Positions 1 to 5,395 of a stretch of 7,503 nt of DNA are shown here, piece by piece. The translations under genes and the position numbers were made by a program. This stretch comes from an uncultured Collinsella sp. (GTDB lineage Bacteria; Actinomycetota; Coriobacteriia; Coriobacteriales; Coriobacteriaceae). The notes under the pieces were generated by a model. The model made no database searches. It was not told where the DNA came from and worked only from the letters and a program-made list of their open reading frames with translations. The stretch lies in NCBI GenBank assembly GCA_902478825.1, contig CABSMK010000084.1, forward strand, positions 1-7,503. The letters run 5' to 3'. Every line of letters starts with the position of its first letter. The first letter of the stretch is position 1.

Positions 1-47
1 CTACACCTCTCTATTCGTCGGCAGCGTCAGATGTGTATAAGAGACAG
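1..47 (+). other. Nextera P5/i5/Read 1 adapter (artefact)
   Basis: This is synthetic library sequence, not genome. Bases 1-6 are the end of the P5 oligo. Bases 7-14 (CTCTCTAT) match the Nextera i5 index known as N502/S502. Bases 15-28 are the Read 1 adapter, and bases 29-47 (AGATGTGTATAAGAGACAG) are the Tn5 mosaic end. Genomic DNA begins at 48. Read on the minus strand, the adapter encodes the familiar artefact peptide LLYTSDAADE. Any ORF that includes these bases is chimeric. Confidence 0.98.
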
Positions 48-101
48 ATCATCAAGGATCCCAACTGGAAGCCCATGCCGCCCATGAAGGACACCGAGTA
101 A
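48..101 (+). CDS. 3' end of an unidentified gene (partial)
   Basis: An open frame enters from the adapter junction and ends at TAA (99-101). It leaves 17 residues, ending WKPMPPMKDTE. I do not recognise the protein, and the fragment is too short to assign a domain. The stop lies 24 nt from the stop of the convergent minus-strand gene, which is a normal spacing for two convergent genes and is the main reason to think this is a real gene end. The 24-nt gap has only weak hairpins and no T-run, so no terminator is called. It could also be a chance frame. Confidence 0.35.
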   Translation: MIKDPNWKPMPPMKDTE

Positions 102-125
102 CGGAAGCCGGAAACACCTCGGCGC

Positions 126-1922
126 TTAAAGCCGTTGGCACACCGTAGCCACATGCTGCCCATCAAAACCGAACCCCCAGCGCATGCGGCCAACGCCGGG
201 GCGTGGTACACGAATTTCGTCGATGCCGTCGCGCTCTATGTCGAGTAGCGACTGCACGGCCAGCAATTCCAACCCCAGCGCATCCACATCGGGGTCGTAC
301 ATCATATTGATCGTTATAAGCGGGCGCTCGTCCAGCATGCCGATCGTGTCAGCTACGTCGAACACAGCGCCCGTAGGAAAAACCTGGATGTCCCAGCGAC
401 CCGCGCCACACTTTCGCCTCGAAGCAGGATTGGCATAGCCCGGCAAGCCAAAGCAGAGCCCCTGCAAGAGCAGATGATATGGCAGCGGCTTATCTGGGTC
501 GGTCTCACCGATACCCGCATCCCCCAGGATGCGGCTTAGCGCCCGCCTCACGGTGTCCTCGTTCCCATGGCACAGCCCGTCGCGAAACGCATCGACGTCT
601 CGAATGTCTTCGGCAGCGCACTCAAACCACTCAACAATCACTAGACGCAAGGCCTGGCGAAGCTCTTTATTGGGCAATCGCAAAGCACGGAGCCGATCGC
701 CATGCTCTGGCCCCTCAGTCATATCCGTCGTGAGAAAACCGGACAGATACAGCGCTGTCCACATGCCATCGTCAGGCGAGACATTTGGCTCTGCAGCGCC
801 CAAACAAAGCGGGACCTCAGCGCACCCATGGGCCTCGAGCAAATCAAACAAGACCGAAAGGCGGTCGAGATTCCACCCGGCAACTACCCTACTCAGGCAA
901 TCGGCATATCCATACAGATCGGCACGCACAGGCGCCGTGCAGCCTCGGCCCAGAAAACCGATCACACGCTCTGGACTCGAGCAATAGGCCCTGCCAAACC
1001 GATACCCCTCGAGCCATTCACGCGCATCATCCAGGTATTCCTCGCGCCCAGCATGATTCAAAAGAGCCTGGACCTCGGCATCCGAAAAACCGAACCAACG
1101 GTCACACCACGCCGACAGCGGCGTCGTCAGGCAATACGAGCAGCCGCGCGAAGAAAGCGCCGCTTCGGCAGGACCGGGACACTCCCCCATCAGACACGTC
1201 AGCCGCAACGAATCGCGCGCAGTGGCAATGGCGTCAAACAACACACGGTCAAGTAGTTCTGCCGGATCGGCGTCGGAAGCGACACTCGCGCTCACACGGC
1301 CCAACCACGCCGCGTCGTACCCATCAACGAGCAATACAACCTGCTCATCGCAGGCCATCTCCAGCAGCTCTATGAGCACGCCAAGCACCGAGGCGACCTC
1401 ATCCTCGCTCGCCGCACCACGCGCAACGCGTTCGATGTGACGCACCTTATCTCGAGCTAAGTCCGGAGCCTCCAAGAGCGCCAACAAGCGAGCGCACTCG
1501 CCCGAAAGGGCATCGCGCACGACGCCGGCAACAGCGGGGCCACGCCTCGCAGCGCCAGAAAAGTCCAGCGATATCACCGGATAGCAAGCGTACTCATCCC
1601 GATAGCGCCCGCCGTCTGCATCCCAAATCTGAGCATCGGCAAACAAACGCTGACCAGAGCGACCGACCGCTGGACGCTCCAGAAAAGCCCTGAGCATCGA
1701 CAAGTTCATGCTCTTGCCAAAACCCTCGGGTCGACAGCACACCACAACGGACGCGTCGCAGTCCAACACATCGGCAATAAACATGGTCTTGTCAACCAGC
1801 ATGCAACGACCAATGGCATCGGCAAAATCATGCACACCGACCGGCAAAACCGCATCATCGACATGGTTGACAAGCCGTACGCCAAAAGTATCGTCACTGT
1901 TGCAATACTCCTGTTCAGACAC
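126..1922 (-). CDS. Diverged AAA-ATPase-like / PD-(D/E)XK (DUF1703-type) protein
   Basis: 598 residues, GTG start (1920-1922) preceded by AGGGAG at 8 nt, TAA stop. The layout follows the AAA-ATPase-like plus PD-(D/E)XK nuclease family (PF09820/PF08011 type). An N-terminal VDKTMFI segment (43-49) leads into a Walker A-like RPEGFGKS (64-71) and NLSML. A Walker B strand VVLLVDGYD lies at 195-203, WLEGYRFG at 303-310, and a C-terminal nuclease-like region GAGRWDI at about 506-512. Family members usually read LIDEYD, RESGxGRxD and IIExK. Here the Walker B Glu is Gly201, the nuclease Glu is Lys504, and the ExK pair is Asn539/Met541. Asp200 and Asp511 are kept. About 23 cysteines is high for such a protein. 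The family is common and often multicopy in gut anaerobes, and its biological role is poorly known. This copy looks catalytically inactive, yet it is full length with no frameshift, so it may work by binding. Function is unassigned. Confidence 0.75.
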   Translation of the reverse strand: MSEQEYCNSDDTFGVRLVNHVDDAVLPVGVHDFADAIGRCMLVDKTMFIADVLDCDASVVVCCRPEGFGKSMNLSMLRAFLERPAVGRSGQRLFADAQIWDADGGRYRDEYACYPVISLDFSGAARRGPAVAGVVRDALSGECARLLALLEAPDLARDKVRHIERVARGAASEDEVASVLGVLIELLEMACDEQVVLLVDGYDAAWLGRVSASVASDADPAELLDRVLFDAIATARDSLRLTCLMGECPGPAEAALSSRGCSYCLTTPLSAWCDRWFGFSDAEVQALLNHAGREEYLDDAREWLEGYRFGRAYCSSPERVIGFLGRGCTAPVRADLYGYADCLSRVVAGWNLDRLSVLFDLLEAHGCAEVPLCLGAAEPNVSPDDGMWTALYLSGFLTTDMTEGPEHGDRLRALRLPNKELRQALRLVIVEWFECAAEDIRDVDAFRDGLCHGNEDTVRRALSRILGDAGIGETDPDKPLPYHLLLQGLCFGLPGYANPASRRKCGAGRWDIQVFPTGAVFDVADTIGMLDERPLITINMMYDPDVDALGLELLAVQSLLDIERDGIDEIRVPRPGVGRMRWGFGFDGQHVATVCQRL

Positions 1923-1930
1923 CGTAACTT

Positions 1931-1961
1931 CTCCCTAAAACGCAGCACGAAGCCCATTGTA
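1931..1961 (-). promoter_or_regulatory. RBS and probable -10 for the AAA-like gene
   Basis: On the minus strand AGGGAG (1931-1936) sits 8 nt before the GTG start and supports that start. Further upstream TACAAT (1956-1961) is a good -10 match and would give a leader of roughly 25-30 nt. No convincing -35 lies 16-18 nt further upstream. A TTGCAC occurs, but only 13 nt away. The RBS is solid and the promoter tentative. Confidence 0.4.
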
Positions 1962-2050
1962 GCGAGCAGTTCAAGTGCAACGCTGGATCCGTGCAAAGGC
2001 ATCGGGCAACGGTAGGAACAAAGGCCTTGAGGGGGCATAACAAATCGTTG

Positions 2051-2092
2051 TGCAACAAAATGGGGCCCGATGCAACTGCACCGGCCCCCATT
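2051..2092 (-). terminator. Rho-independent terminator of the surface-protein gene
   Basis: Complementary arms AATGGGG (2059-2065) and CCCCATT (2086-2092) are extended by CC/GG pairs with one bulged C, making a GC-rich hairpin with a loop of roughly 15 nt. Read on the minus strand, the hairpin is followed directly by TTTTGTTG. It starts 34 nt after the TAG stop of the minus-strand surface gene and lies upstream of the AAA-like gene's promoter, so it should separate the two transcripts. Confidence 0.75.
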
Positions 2093-2125
2093 GCGAATCT
2101 TTAGTTGTCGGGCAACCGAAAGGGA

Positions 2126-3907
2126 CTACTCCTCGGAGTCGTTCTGCCCAGCAGCCTTCTTTTGCTGATCGAGCTTATGCTTGCCACTCACAATAGACGT
2201 GGCACCCAGCGTGGCCAAGCTTGCACTGGCAAGGCTCGCCATAACGATAAGGTCGCCCGTCTTGGGCATGTTACCGCCAGATGACTTGGTCGTTGTAGTC
2301 GTCGTGGTTGTAGTGGTCACCGTCTTGGAGTCATTTTGCTCTTGGACTTGGTTGTCAGCACCGCTCTTGTCGTCGTCTTCGGGCTGTTTCTTTTCGCCCT
2401 CGGTCTTGCTCTCGTCCTTCTTCTGACCGGACTTGTCGCCCTTCTCATCAGAGCTAGGACCCTTATCGGATTCAGCCTTCTCGGAAGCCTTGTCCTTGGA
2501 GTCGCCCTTTGCGGCTTCGGTCTTTTCCGTGGAAACCTGATCAGAGTTGTCCTTGTTCTGGGCCGAGCCGTTATTGACGCCAGCCATCAGCGAAGAACCC
2601 AGCGTAGAACCAAGCTGCTCGGAGAAAGAAGGCTTCTTGTCCGGCGAAGCAACGGGAGCGTCCGGCGCCTTATTCGAGTCGTCCTTGGAAGCATCGGAAT
2701 CAGGGGTCGTGTCAGAGCCGGAGCCGTTGTTAGAGCCGGTGTCAACGGACGAATCGCTCGAGCCGGTAGATGAGTTAGAGGTGCCAGCGTCGGTCGAACC
2801 AGAAGCGTCGCTGTCCGTATTGCCGGCAGAGCTTGAAGGCGAATCGCTCGCAGCAGAGCCGTTCGAATCGGAGCCGTTCGAGGTAGAGCCGTCGTTGGTA
2901 GTGCCACCAGCAGAGCCATTACCGTCAGCATCGGTCGAGGGCGCATCCATCCTGTCATCGTTGGCATCGTCACTCGAGCCGTCATTCGAATCAGGTGTCG
3001 GCGAGGGCGCCGGCGCAGGCTCGGGCTGCACGGGCGTCGCAGCGGCAGCGGCCTCGTCCTCGGCGATATAAACCAAGCAGTCCTTCAGCTCGTTGCGGTA
3101 GCGGTTCTTCCAGCCCTCATGATACTGGGGCTGACTTGAAAACTTGGTGGCGACATTGTTGACCACGCTATTGGAGAGCGCCGTCGCAAACTCGCGGTCG
3201 GACATATCGTTGGAAAGATTCGCCCAGCGGAAGAAGTCTCTGCAGCCACCGGTACCGCACATGTTGGTGATGCTCCACACCATACCCTTGACGCAATCGG
3301 CGCGGCCGGAGATGTCAATGCCAAGAGCGCTCTTAAGCCACGCCTCGGTCACCGCATAGTACGAGTTGTACGCATACGCATCCTGCAGAGCCGAAAACTC
3401 AGCAGGATCGGTGTTATAAGCACCCTGGAAGGCCTCCTGTGCAATACGGCCCAGCTCGGTAAGCTGGTCGTTCTCGTACATGGCATTGCTCGCGTTGGAA
3501 ATCTCGCTGCCGCGATCAATCGCATCCTTGAGCATGCTGTATTTTTCGGGGCTGTAGTTGTAGACCTGCTTCATAAACGGAATGAGCGACCAACGGCGGT
3601 CGAACTGGTAATAGCCCAGCGCGTTGTAGCCGTCACCATACGAAAAGCCCTGGTTGTAGTTACCATGGCTCTCGTACTTGGTAAAGTACTTCATCTCGGT
3701 AGTCACGTTGACAAACGAAACGCCCTGGACCGACCTCAGCACGCCCGAGAAGGACTGTTGGGTGTAAAGGCCCTTATCGATATCGGTGGCATCCGAGGCA
3801 ACGCCCGGCGTGGGCTCCTCGGCAGCGGCGGGTGCCGGCGCGGAAACGGCGCCAAACGAAAGCGCCAGCGTCAGACCCGCGACAATAGCAGAATGCTTGG
3901 GCTGCAT
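2126..3907 (-). CDS. Wall-anchored protein with lysozyme/transglycosylase-like domain
   Basis: 593 residues, ATG start with AGGGAGG 5 nt upstream. Residues 1-29 are a signal peptide (hydrophobic AIVAGLTLALSFGAVSA, then an Ala-rich cleavage zone). Residues about 55-280 form one globular domain. Its motif KYESHGN (77-83), followed by ALGYYQF (96-102), resembles the catalytic Glu-Ser and A-x-G-x-x-Q-F/I motifs of lysozyme-like/SLT hydrolases, making Glu79 the likely acid. Four cysteines (205, 217, 222, 277) could form two disulfides outside the cell. Residues about 284-545 are a low-complexity stalk rich in Ser, Asp, Gly, Asn, then Lys/Glu, ending in ten consecutive Thr (531-540). MPKTGD (547-552), a hydrophobic stretch and a Lys/Glu-rich tail form a sortase signal with Met in place of Leu. 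Likely role: peptidoglycan cleavage or binding at the cell surface, with the stalk spanning the wall. Anchoring is clear, enzyme activity is inferred, and the exact family is unresolved. It could also be a VgrG3-C-like muramidase relative. Confidence 0.72.
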   Translation of the reverse strand: MQPKHSAIVAGLTLALSFGAVSAPAPAAAEEPTPGVASDATDIDKGLYTQQSFSGVLRSVQGVSFVNVTTEMKYFTKYESHGNYNQGFSYGDGYNALGYYQFDRRWSLIPFMKQVYNYSPEKYSMLKDAIDRGSEISNASNAMYENDQLTELGRIAQEAFQGAYNTDPAEFSALQDAYAYNSYYAVTEAWLKSALGIDISGRADCVKGMVWSITNMCGTGGCRDFFRWANLSNDMSDREFATALSNSVVNNVATKFSSQPQYHEGWKNRYRNELKDCLVYIAEDEAAAAATPVQPEPAPAPSPTPDSNDGSSDDANDDRMDAPSTDADGNGSAGGTTNDGSTSNGSDSNGSAASDSPSSSAGNTDSDASGSTDAGTSNSSTGSSDSSVDTGSNNGSGSDTTPDSDASKDDSNKAPDAPVASPDKKPSFSEQLGSTLGSSLMAGVNNGSAQNKDNSDQVSTEKTEAAKGDSKDKASEKAESDKGPSSDEKGDKSGQKKDESKTEGEKKQPEDDDKSGADNQVQEQNDSKTVTTTTTTTTTTKSSGGNMPKTGDLIVMASLASASLATLGATSIVSGKHKLDQQKKAAGQNDSEE

Positions 3908-3959
3908 AAGATCCTCCCTGCATTGGTGTAGTTAAAGTGCAGTTTGCAAAGATAGAATC

Positions 3960-3988
3960 AGTATTGCAGCTCGTCCGTTGTTGCACAA
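3960..3988 (-). promoter_or_regulatory. Predicted promoter of the surface-protein gene
   Basis: On the minus strand TTGTGC (3983-3988) and AATACT (3960-3965) are separated by 17 nt and would start transcription near 3953, giving a leader of about 46 nt. The match is moderate (3/6 and 4/6 to consensus). The -35 hexamer lies inside a 16-bp palindrome, which suggests repressor control. Confidence 0.4.
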
Positions 3989-3992
3989 CAAC
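3977..3992. repeat. 16-bp palindrome, candidate operator
   Basis: GTTGTTG and CAACAAC arms (7 bp each) are separated by two bases. A third copy of the heptamer, CAACAAC, lies at 4007-4013. The tight two-base centre and lack of a T-run make it a poor hepT terminator. Its overlap with the predicted -35 of the surface gene favours a protein-binding site. The regulator is unknown. Confidence 0.45.
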
Positions 3993-4034
3993 CCCTCGGT
4001 AAACGGCAACAACCTTCCGCGAAATCTTAAGGAA

Positions 4035-4454
4035 TTAAACAAACTGGTCGTCGGGCGCCATCAGAAGCTCGCCGTATCGCTCCATCAGCCCGTCCCTCAA
4101 CTGACAGAAAGCGGGGATATAGACGTTCAAGATGCGCTGAATCAAATCTTGAGCGAGCTTGTTGTCGTAGATATGGACGTTCGTATTGCGGTCTCTGAGC
4201 ATGTCTAGCCAGGCCGCCTCATCAATAAAGTCGTAGAATCGGTACGACTCCTTCAAGATGGCACGAGGAGACCCCGACGCGGCAAGCGTGGCGCCCTCAT
4301 ACTCGAGCAGACGCTTAAGGAGCTTCCAGCTCAGTTCAAATTGAAGATTGAACTTATTAATCAATCCACTCTGAACAAAATCATTGTTGAGATCCTGATT
4401 GGGCGCATCCTCAAGATTCGCCAAGGCGCTAACAAAGTTCTCATATTTTTTCAT
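4035..4454 (-). CDS. hepT: HepT-type HEPN toxin (HI0074 family)
   Basis: 139 residues, ATG start, TAA stop. The all-helical sequence matches the nucleotidyltransferase substrate-binding/HI0074 group (PF08780), now placed in the HEPN ribonuclease superfamily. The diagnostic motif Rx4HxY is intact as RNTNVHIY (Arg89, His94, Tyr96). In the studied Shewanella HepT/MntA pair, Arg and His form the RNase active site and the Tyr is AMPylated by MntA to silence the toxin, so Tyr96 is the predicted target. The start overlaps the end of mntA by 14 nt, and only a distant weak AAGGA precedes it, which implies translational coupling to mntA. The gene is visibly more A/T-rich than the suf genes, consistent with acquisition by transfer. 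Family assignment is firm; toxicity here is inferred. Confidence 0.9.
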   Translation of the reverse strand: MKKYENFVSALANLEDAPNQDLNNDFVQSGLINKFNLQFELSWKLLKRLLEYEGATLAASGSPRAILKESYRFYDFIDEAAWLDMLRDRNTNVHIYDNKLAQDLIQRILNVYIPAFCQLRDGLMERYGELLMAPDDQFV

Positions 4455-4728
4455 ACAGAATCACACCATCCTTGGCAATCTCATCGAGCAATTGCTGCGA
4501 TAGGGACTCGTCGAGATTGACGACATCTACATCTAAAAGAGTATCAAGATGTTCCTCGATCAAATATGAGAAACGGCCGAAATCCCGGCAACCTGCTACG
4601 GCGATGTCAATATCGCTCTTGGGCAAGTTGTCGCCTCGAGCACGAGAACCAAACAACACGACCTTCTCGGCGTCACATTCCCGAGCAAAAACTTCGATTT
4701 GCTTGTACACCTTGTCGAGAGATGCCAT
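4441..4728 (-). CDS. mntA: MntA-type minimal nucleotidyltransferase antitoxin
   Basis: 95 residues from the ATG at 4726-4728, TGA stop. This start is chosen because AGGGG lies 5 nt upstream; the GTG two codons earlier (4732-4734) would abut that ribosome site. The MNT signature GS-x10-DxD is complete: Gly27, Ser28, then Asp39 and Asp41 (GSRARG and SDIDIAV). A later LDVDVV supplies the third carboxylate, probably Asp68. These residues bind Mg-ATP for nucleotidyl transfer. In type VII HEPN/MNT systems the enzyme AMPylates the partner HepT. The gene lies 8 nt after the stop of the Rrf2 regulator gene and overlaps hepT, so the three are very likely one transcript. The length is normal for the family. 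Confidence 0.9.
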   Translation of the reverse strand: MASLDKVYKQIEVFARECDAEKVVLFGSRARGDNLPKSDIDIAVAGCRDFGRFSYLIEEHLDTLLDVDVVNLDESLSQQLLDEIAKDGVILYEKI

Positions 4729-4739
4729 TTGCACCCCTA
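4726..4739 (-). promoter_or_regulatory. mntA RBS overlapping the rrf2 stop codon
   Basis: On the minus strand the rrf2 stop TAG runs directly into GGGG, then TGCAA, then the mntA ATG. The Shine-Dalgarno-like AGGGG therefore shares bases with the rrf2 stop codon. This decides the mntA start and makes translational coupling between regulator and antitoxin likely. Confidence 0.7.
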
Positions 4740-5168
4740 CAGCTTAATGTCAAAGTTGATTTCGGGGACGGCGGCCAGGTCGGCCAACGTCACGCCGTCG
4801 ACGTACTTTTCGATCACATCGTCCAGGCCGCGCCAGAACTTGACGGTGGAACACAGGTCACTGCGGGCGCAGCTGTTGTCGATGCCGTCGCACGCCACGG
4901 GCGCCGTGCTGCCCTCGACAGCGCGCAGGATGTCGCCGGCACGCACCTCGACCGGGTCCTTGGCCATCATGTAGCCGCCGCCCTTGCCGCGCACGCTCTT
5001 AAGCAGGCCCGCCTTCATAAGCGGACGAACCAGCTGCTCCAGATACTTTTGCGAGATATGCTCGCGGTCGGCAACCTCGCGCAAGGCAATCTTGCCCTCG
5101 GCGTCGCCCAGCGCCGCGATATAGATCATTAACCGGAGGGCATAGCGGCCCTTGGAAGAAATGAGCAT
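4737..5168 (-). CDS. Rrf2/IscR-family Fe-S-sensing transcriptional regulator
   Basis: 143 residues, ATG with GGGAGGG 5 nt upstream, TAG stop. The N-terminus MLISSKGRYALRLM is typical of Rrf2 proteins. A winged helix-turn-helix covers about 25-70, with ISQKYLEQLVRPLMKAGLL as the recognition region and RGKGGGY (60-66) as the wing. Three cysteines follow at 93, 100 and 106, the usual place for [2Fe-2S] ligands. Spacing is C-x6-C-x5-C rather than the C-x5-C-x5-C of E. coli IscR, and the position of the IscR fourth ligand His107 is Val109 here. Divergent location from sufCB makes it the probable cluster-responsive regulator of that operon and of its own transcript, acting at the paired palindromes between them. 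Related Rrf2 branches (NsrR for NO, CymR for cysteine) are less likely given context and cysteines. Confidence 0.9.
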   Translation of the reverse strand: MLISSKGRYALRLMIYIAALGDAEGKIALREVADREHISQKYLEQLVRPLMKAGLLKSVRGKGGGYMMAKDPVEVRAGDILRAVEGSTAPVACDGIDNSCARSDLCSTVKFWRGLDDVIEKYVDGVTLADLAAVPEINFDIKL

Positions 5169-5188
5169 ACCTACCCTCCCATCGCATC

Positions 5189-5219
5189 TGGGACAACATA
5201 ACCAGGTTTGTTTGTCCCA
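5189..5219. promoter_or_regulatory. Operator 1: 31-bp interrupted palindrome
   Basis: Arms TGGGACAA (5189-5196) and TTGTCCCA (5212-5219) are perfect inverted repeats, and an inner AACC-A-GGTT (5200-5208) shares the same centre at 5204. The site lies 21 bp before the rrf2 start codon, over its probable leader or promoter. It matches operator 2 at 24 of 31 positions. The likely ligand is the adjacent Rrf2 protein (inference). Confidence 0.75.
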
Positions 5220-5232
5220 AATTTAAAGTAAG

Positions 5233-5263
5233 TGGGACAAACACAACAGGTTATTTTGTCCCA
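5233..5263. promoter_or_regulatory. Operator 2: 31-bp interrupted palindrome
   Basis: Arms TGGGACAAA (5233-5241) and TTTGTCCCA (5255-5263) are perfect inverted repeats of 9 bp centred on 5248, exactly 44 bp from the centre of operator 1. The inner ACAGGTT is shared with operator 1, though its own symmetry is poorer. It sits between operator 1 and the predicted suf promoter. Confidence 0.75.
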
Positions 5264-5300
5264 GAATTTGAAAAGTCGAGTGGATTAGTCGGGTTTTTCC

Positions 5301-5328
5301 TTGACTAACGCCGAACCCATAGTAACTT
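5301..5328 (+). promoter_or_regulatory. Predicted sufCB promoter
   Basis: TTGACT (5301-5306) and TAACTT (5323-5328), 16 nt apart, form the best sigma-70-like pair on the plus strand upstream of sufC. They would give a leader of nearly 60 nt. The -35 is strong (5/6) and the -10 weaker. An inverted repeat TTAGTC/GACTAA (5285-5290 and 5303-5308) overlaps the -35. Confidence 0.45.
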
Positions 5329-5382
5329 TATTCCGAGAAGATTCCTAGGGTTTAGTACACCTATGAGTACACCATATACAGA

Positions 5383-5395
5383 GAGGGACAGCATG
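5383..5395 (+). promoter_or_regulatory. sufC RBS, decides the start
   Basis: GAGGG (5383-5387) lies 5 nt before the ATG at 5393. An in-frame ATG at 5363 would add ten residues (MSTPYTERDS), but its nearest AGGG is 12 nt upstream and the extra residues are not typical of SufC, so 5393 is preferred. Confidence 0.75.

Noticed and set aside
102..135. Possible bidirectional terminator between the two convergent stops
   Set aside because: Only 4-6 bp stems with a bulge and no T-run on either strand.
1706..2038. 110-codon minus-strand ORF overlapping the start of the AAA-like gene
   Set aside because: It is out of frame with a well-supported gene, has no recognisable domain and would run through that gene's promoter and RBS.
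2290..2330. Possible microsatellite encoding the Thr run
   Set aside because: The Thr codons are mixed (ACC, ACT, ACA, ACG), so it is low-complexity protein sequence rather than an exact DNA repeat.
2336..3071. Long plus-strand ORFs opposite the surface-protein gene
   Set aside because: They mirror the low-complexity Ser/Asp/Gly stalk in other frames, giving Leu/Val/Arg- or Ser/Glu-rich strings with no RBS or domain.
3993..4034. hepT terminator
   Set aside because: Only weak TTCC/GGAA and CCTT/AAGG pairings and no T-run after the stop; the nearby 16-bp palindrome has too small a loop and no T-run.
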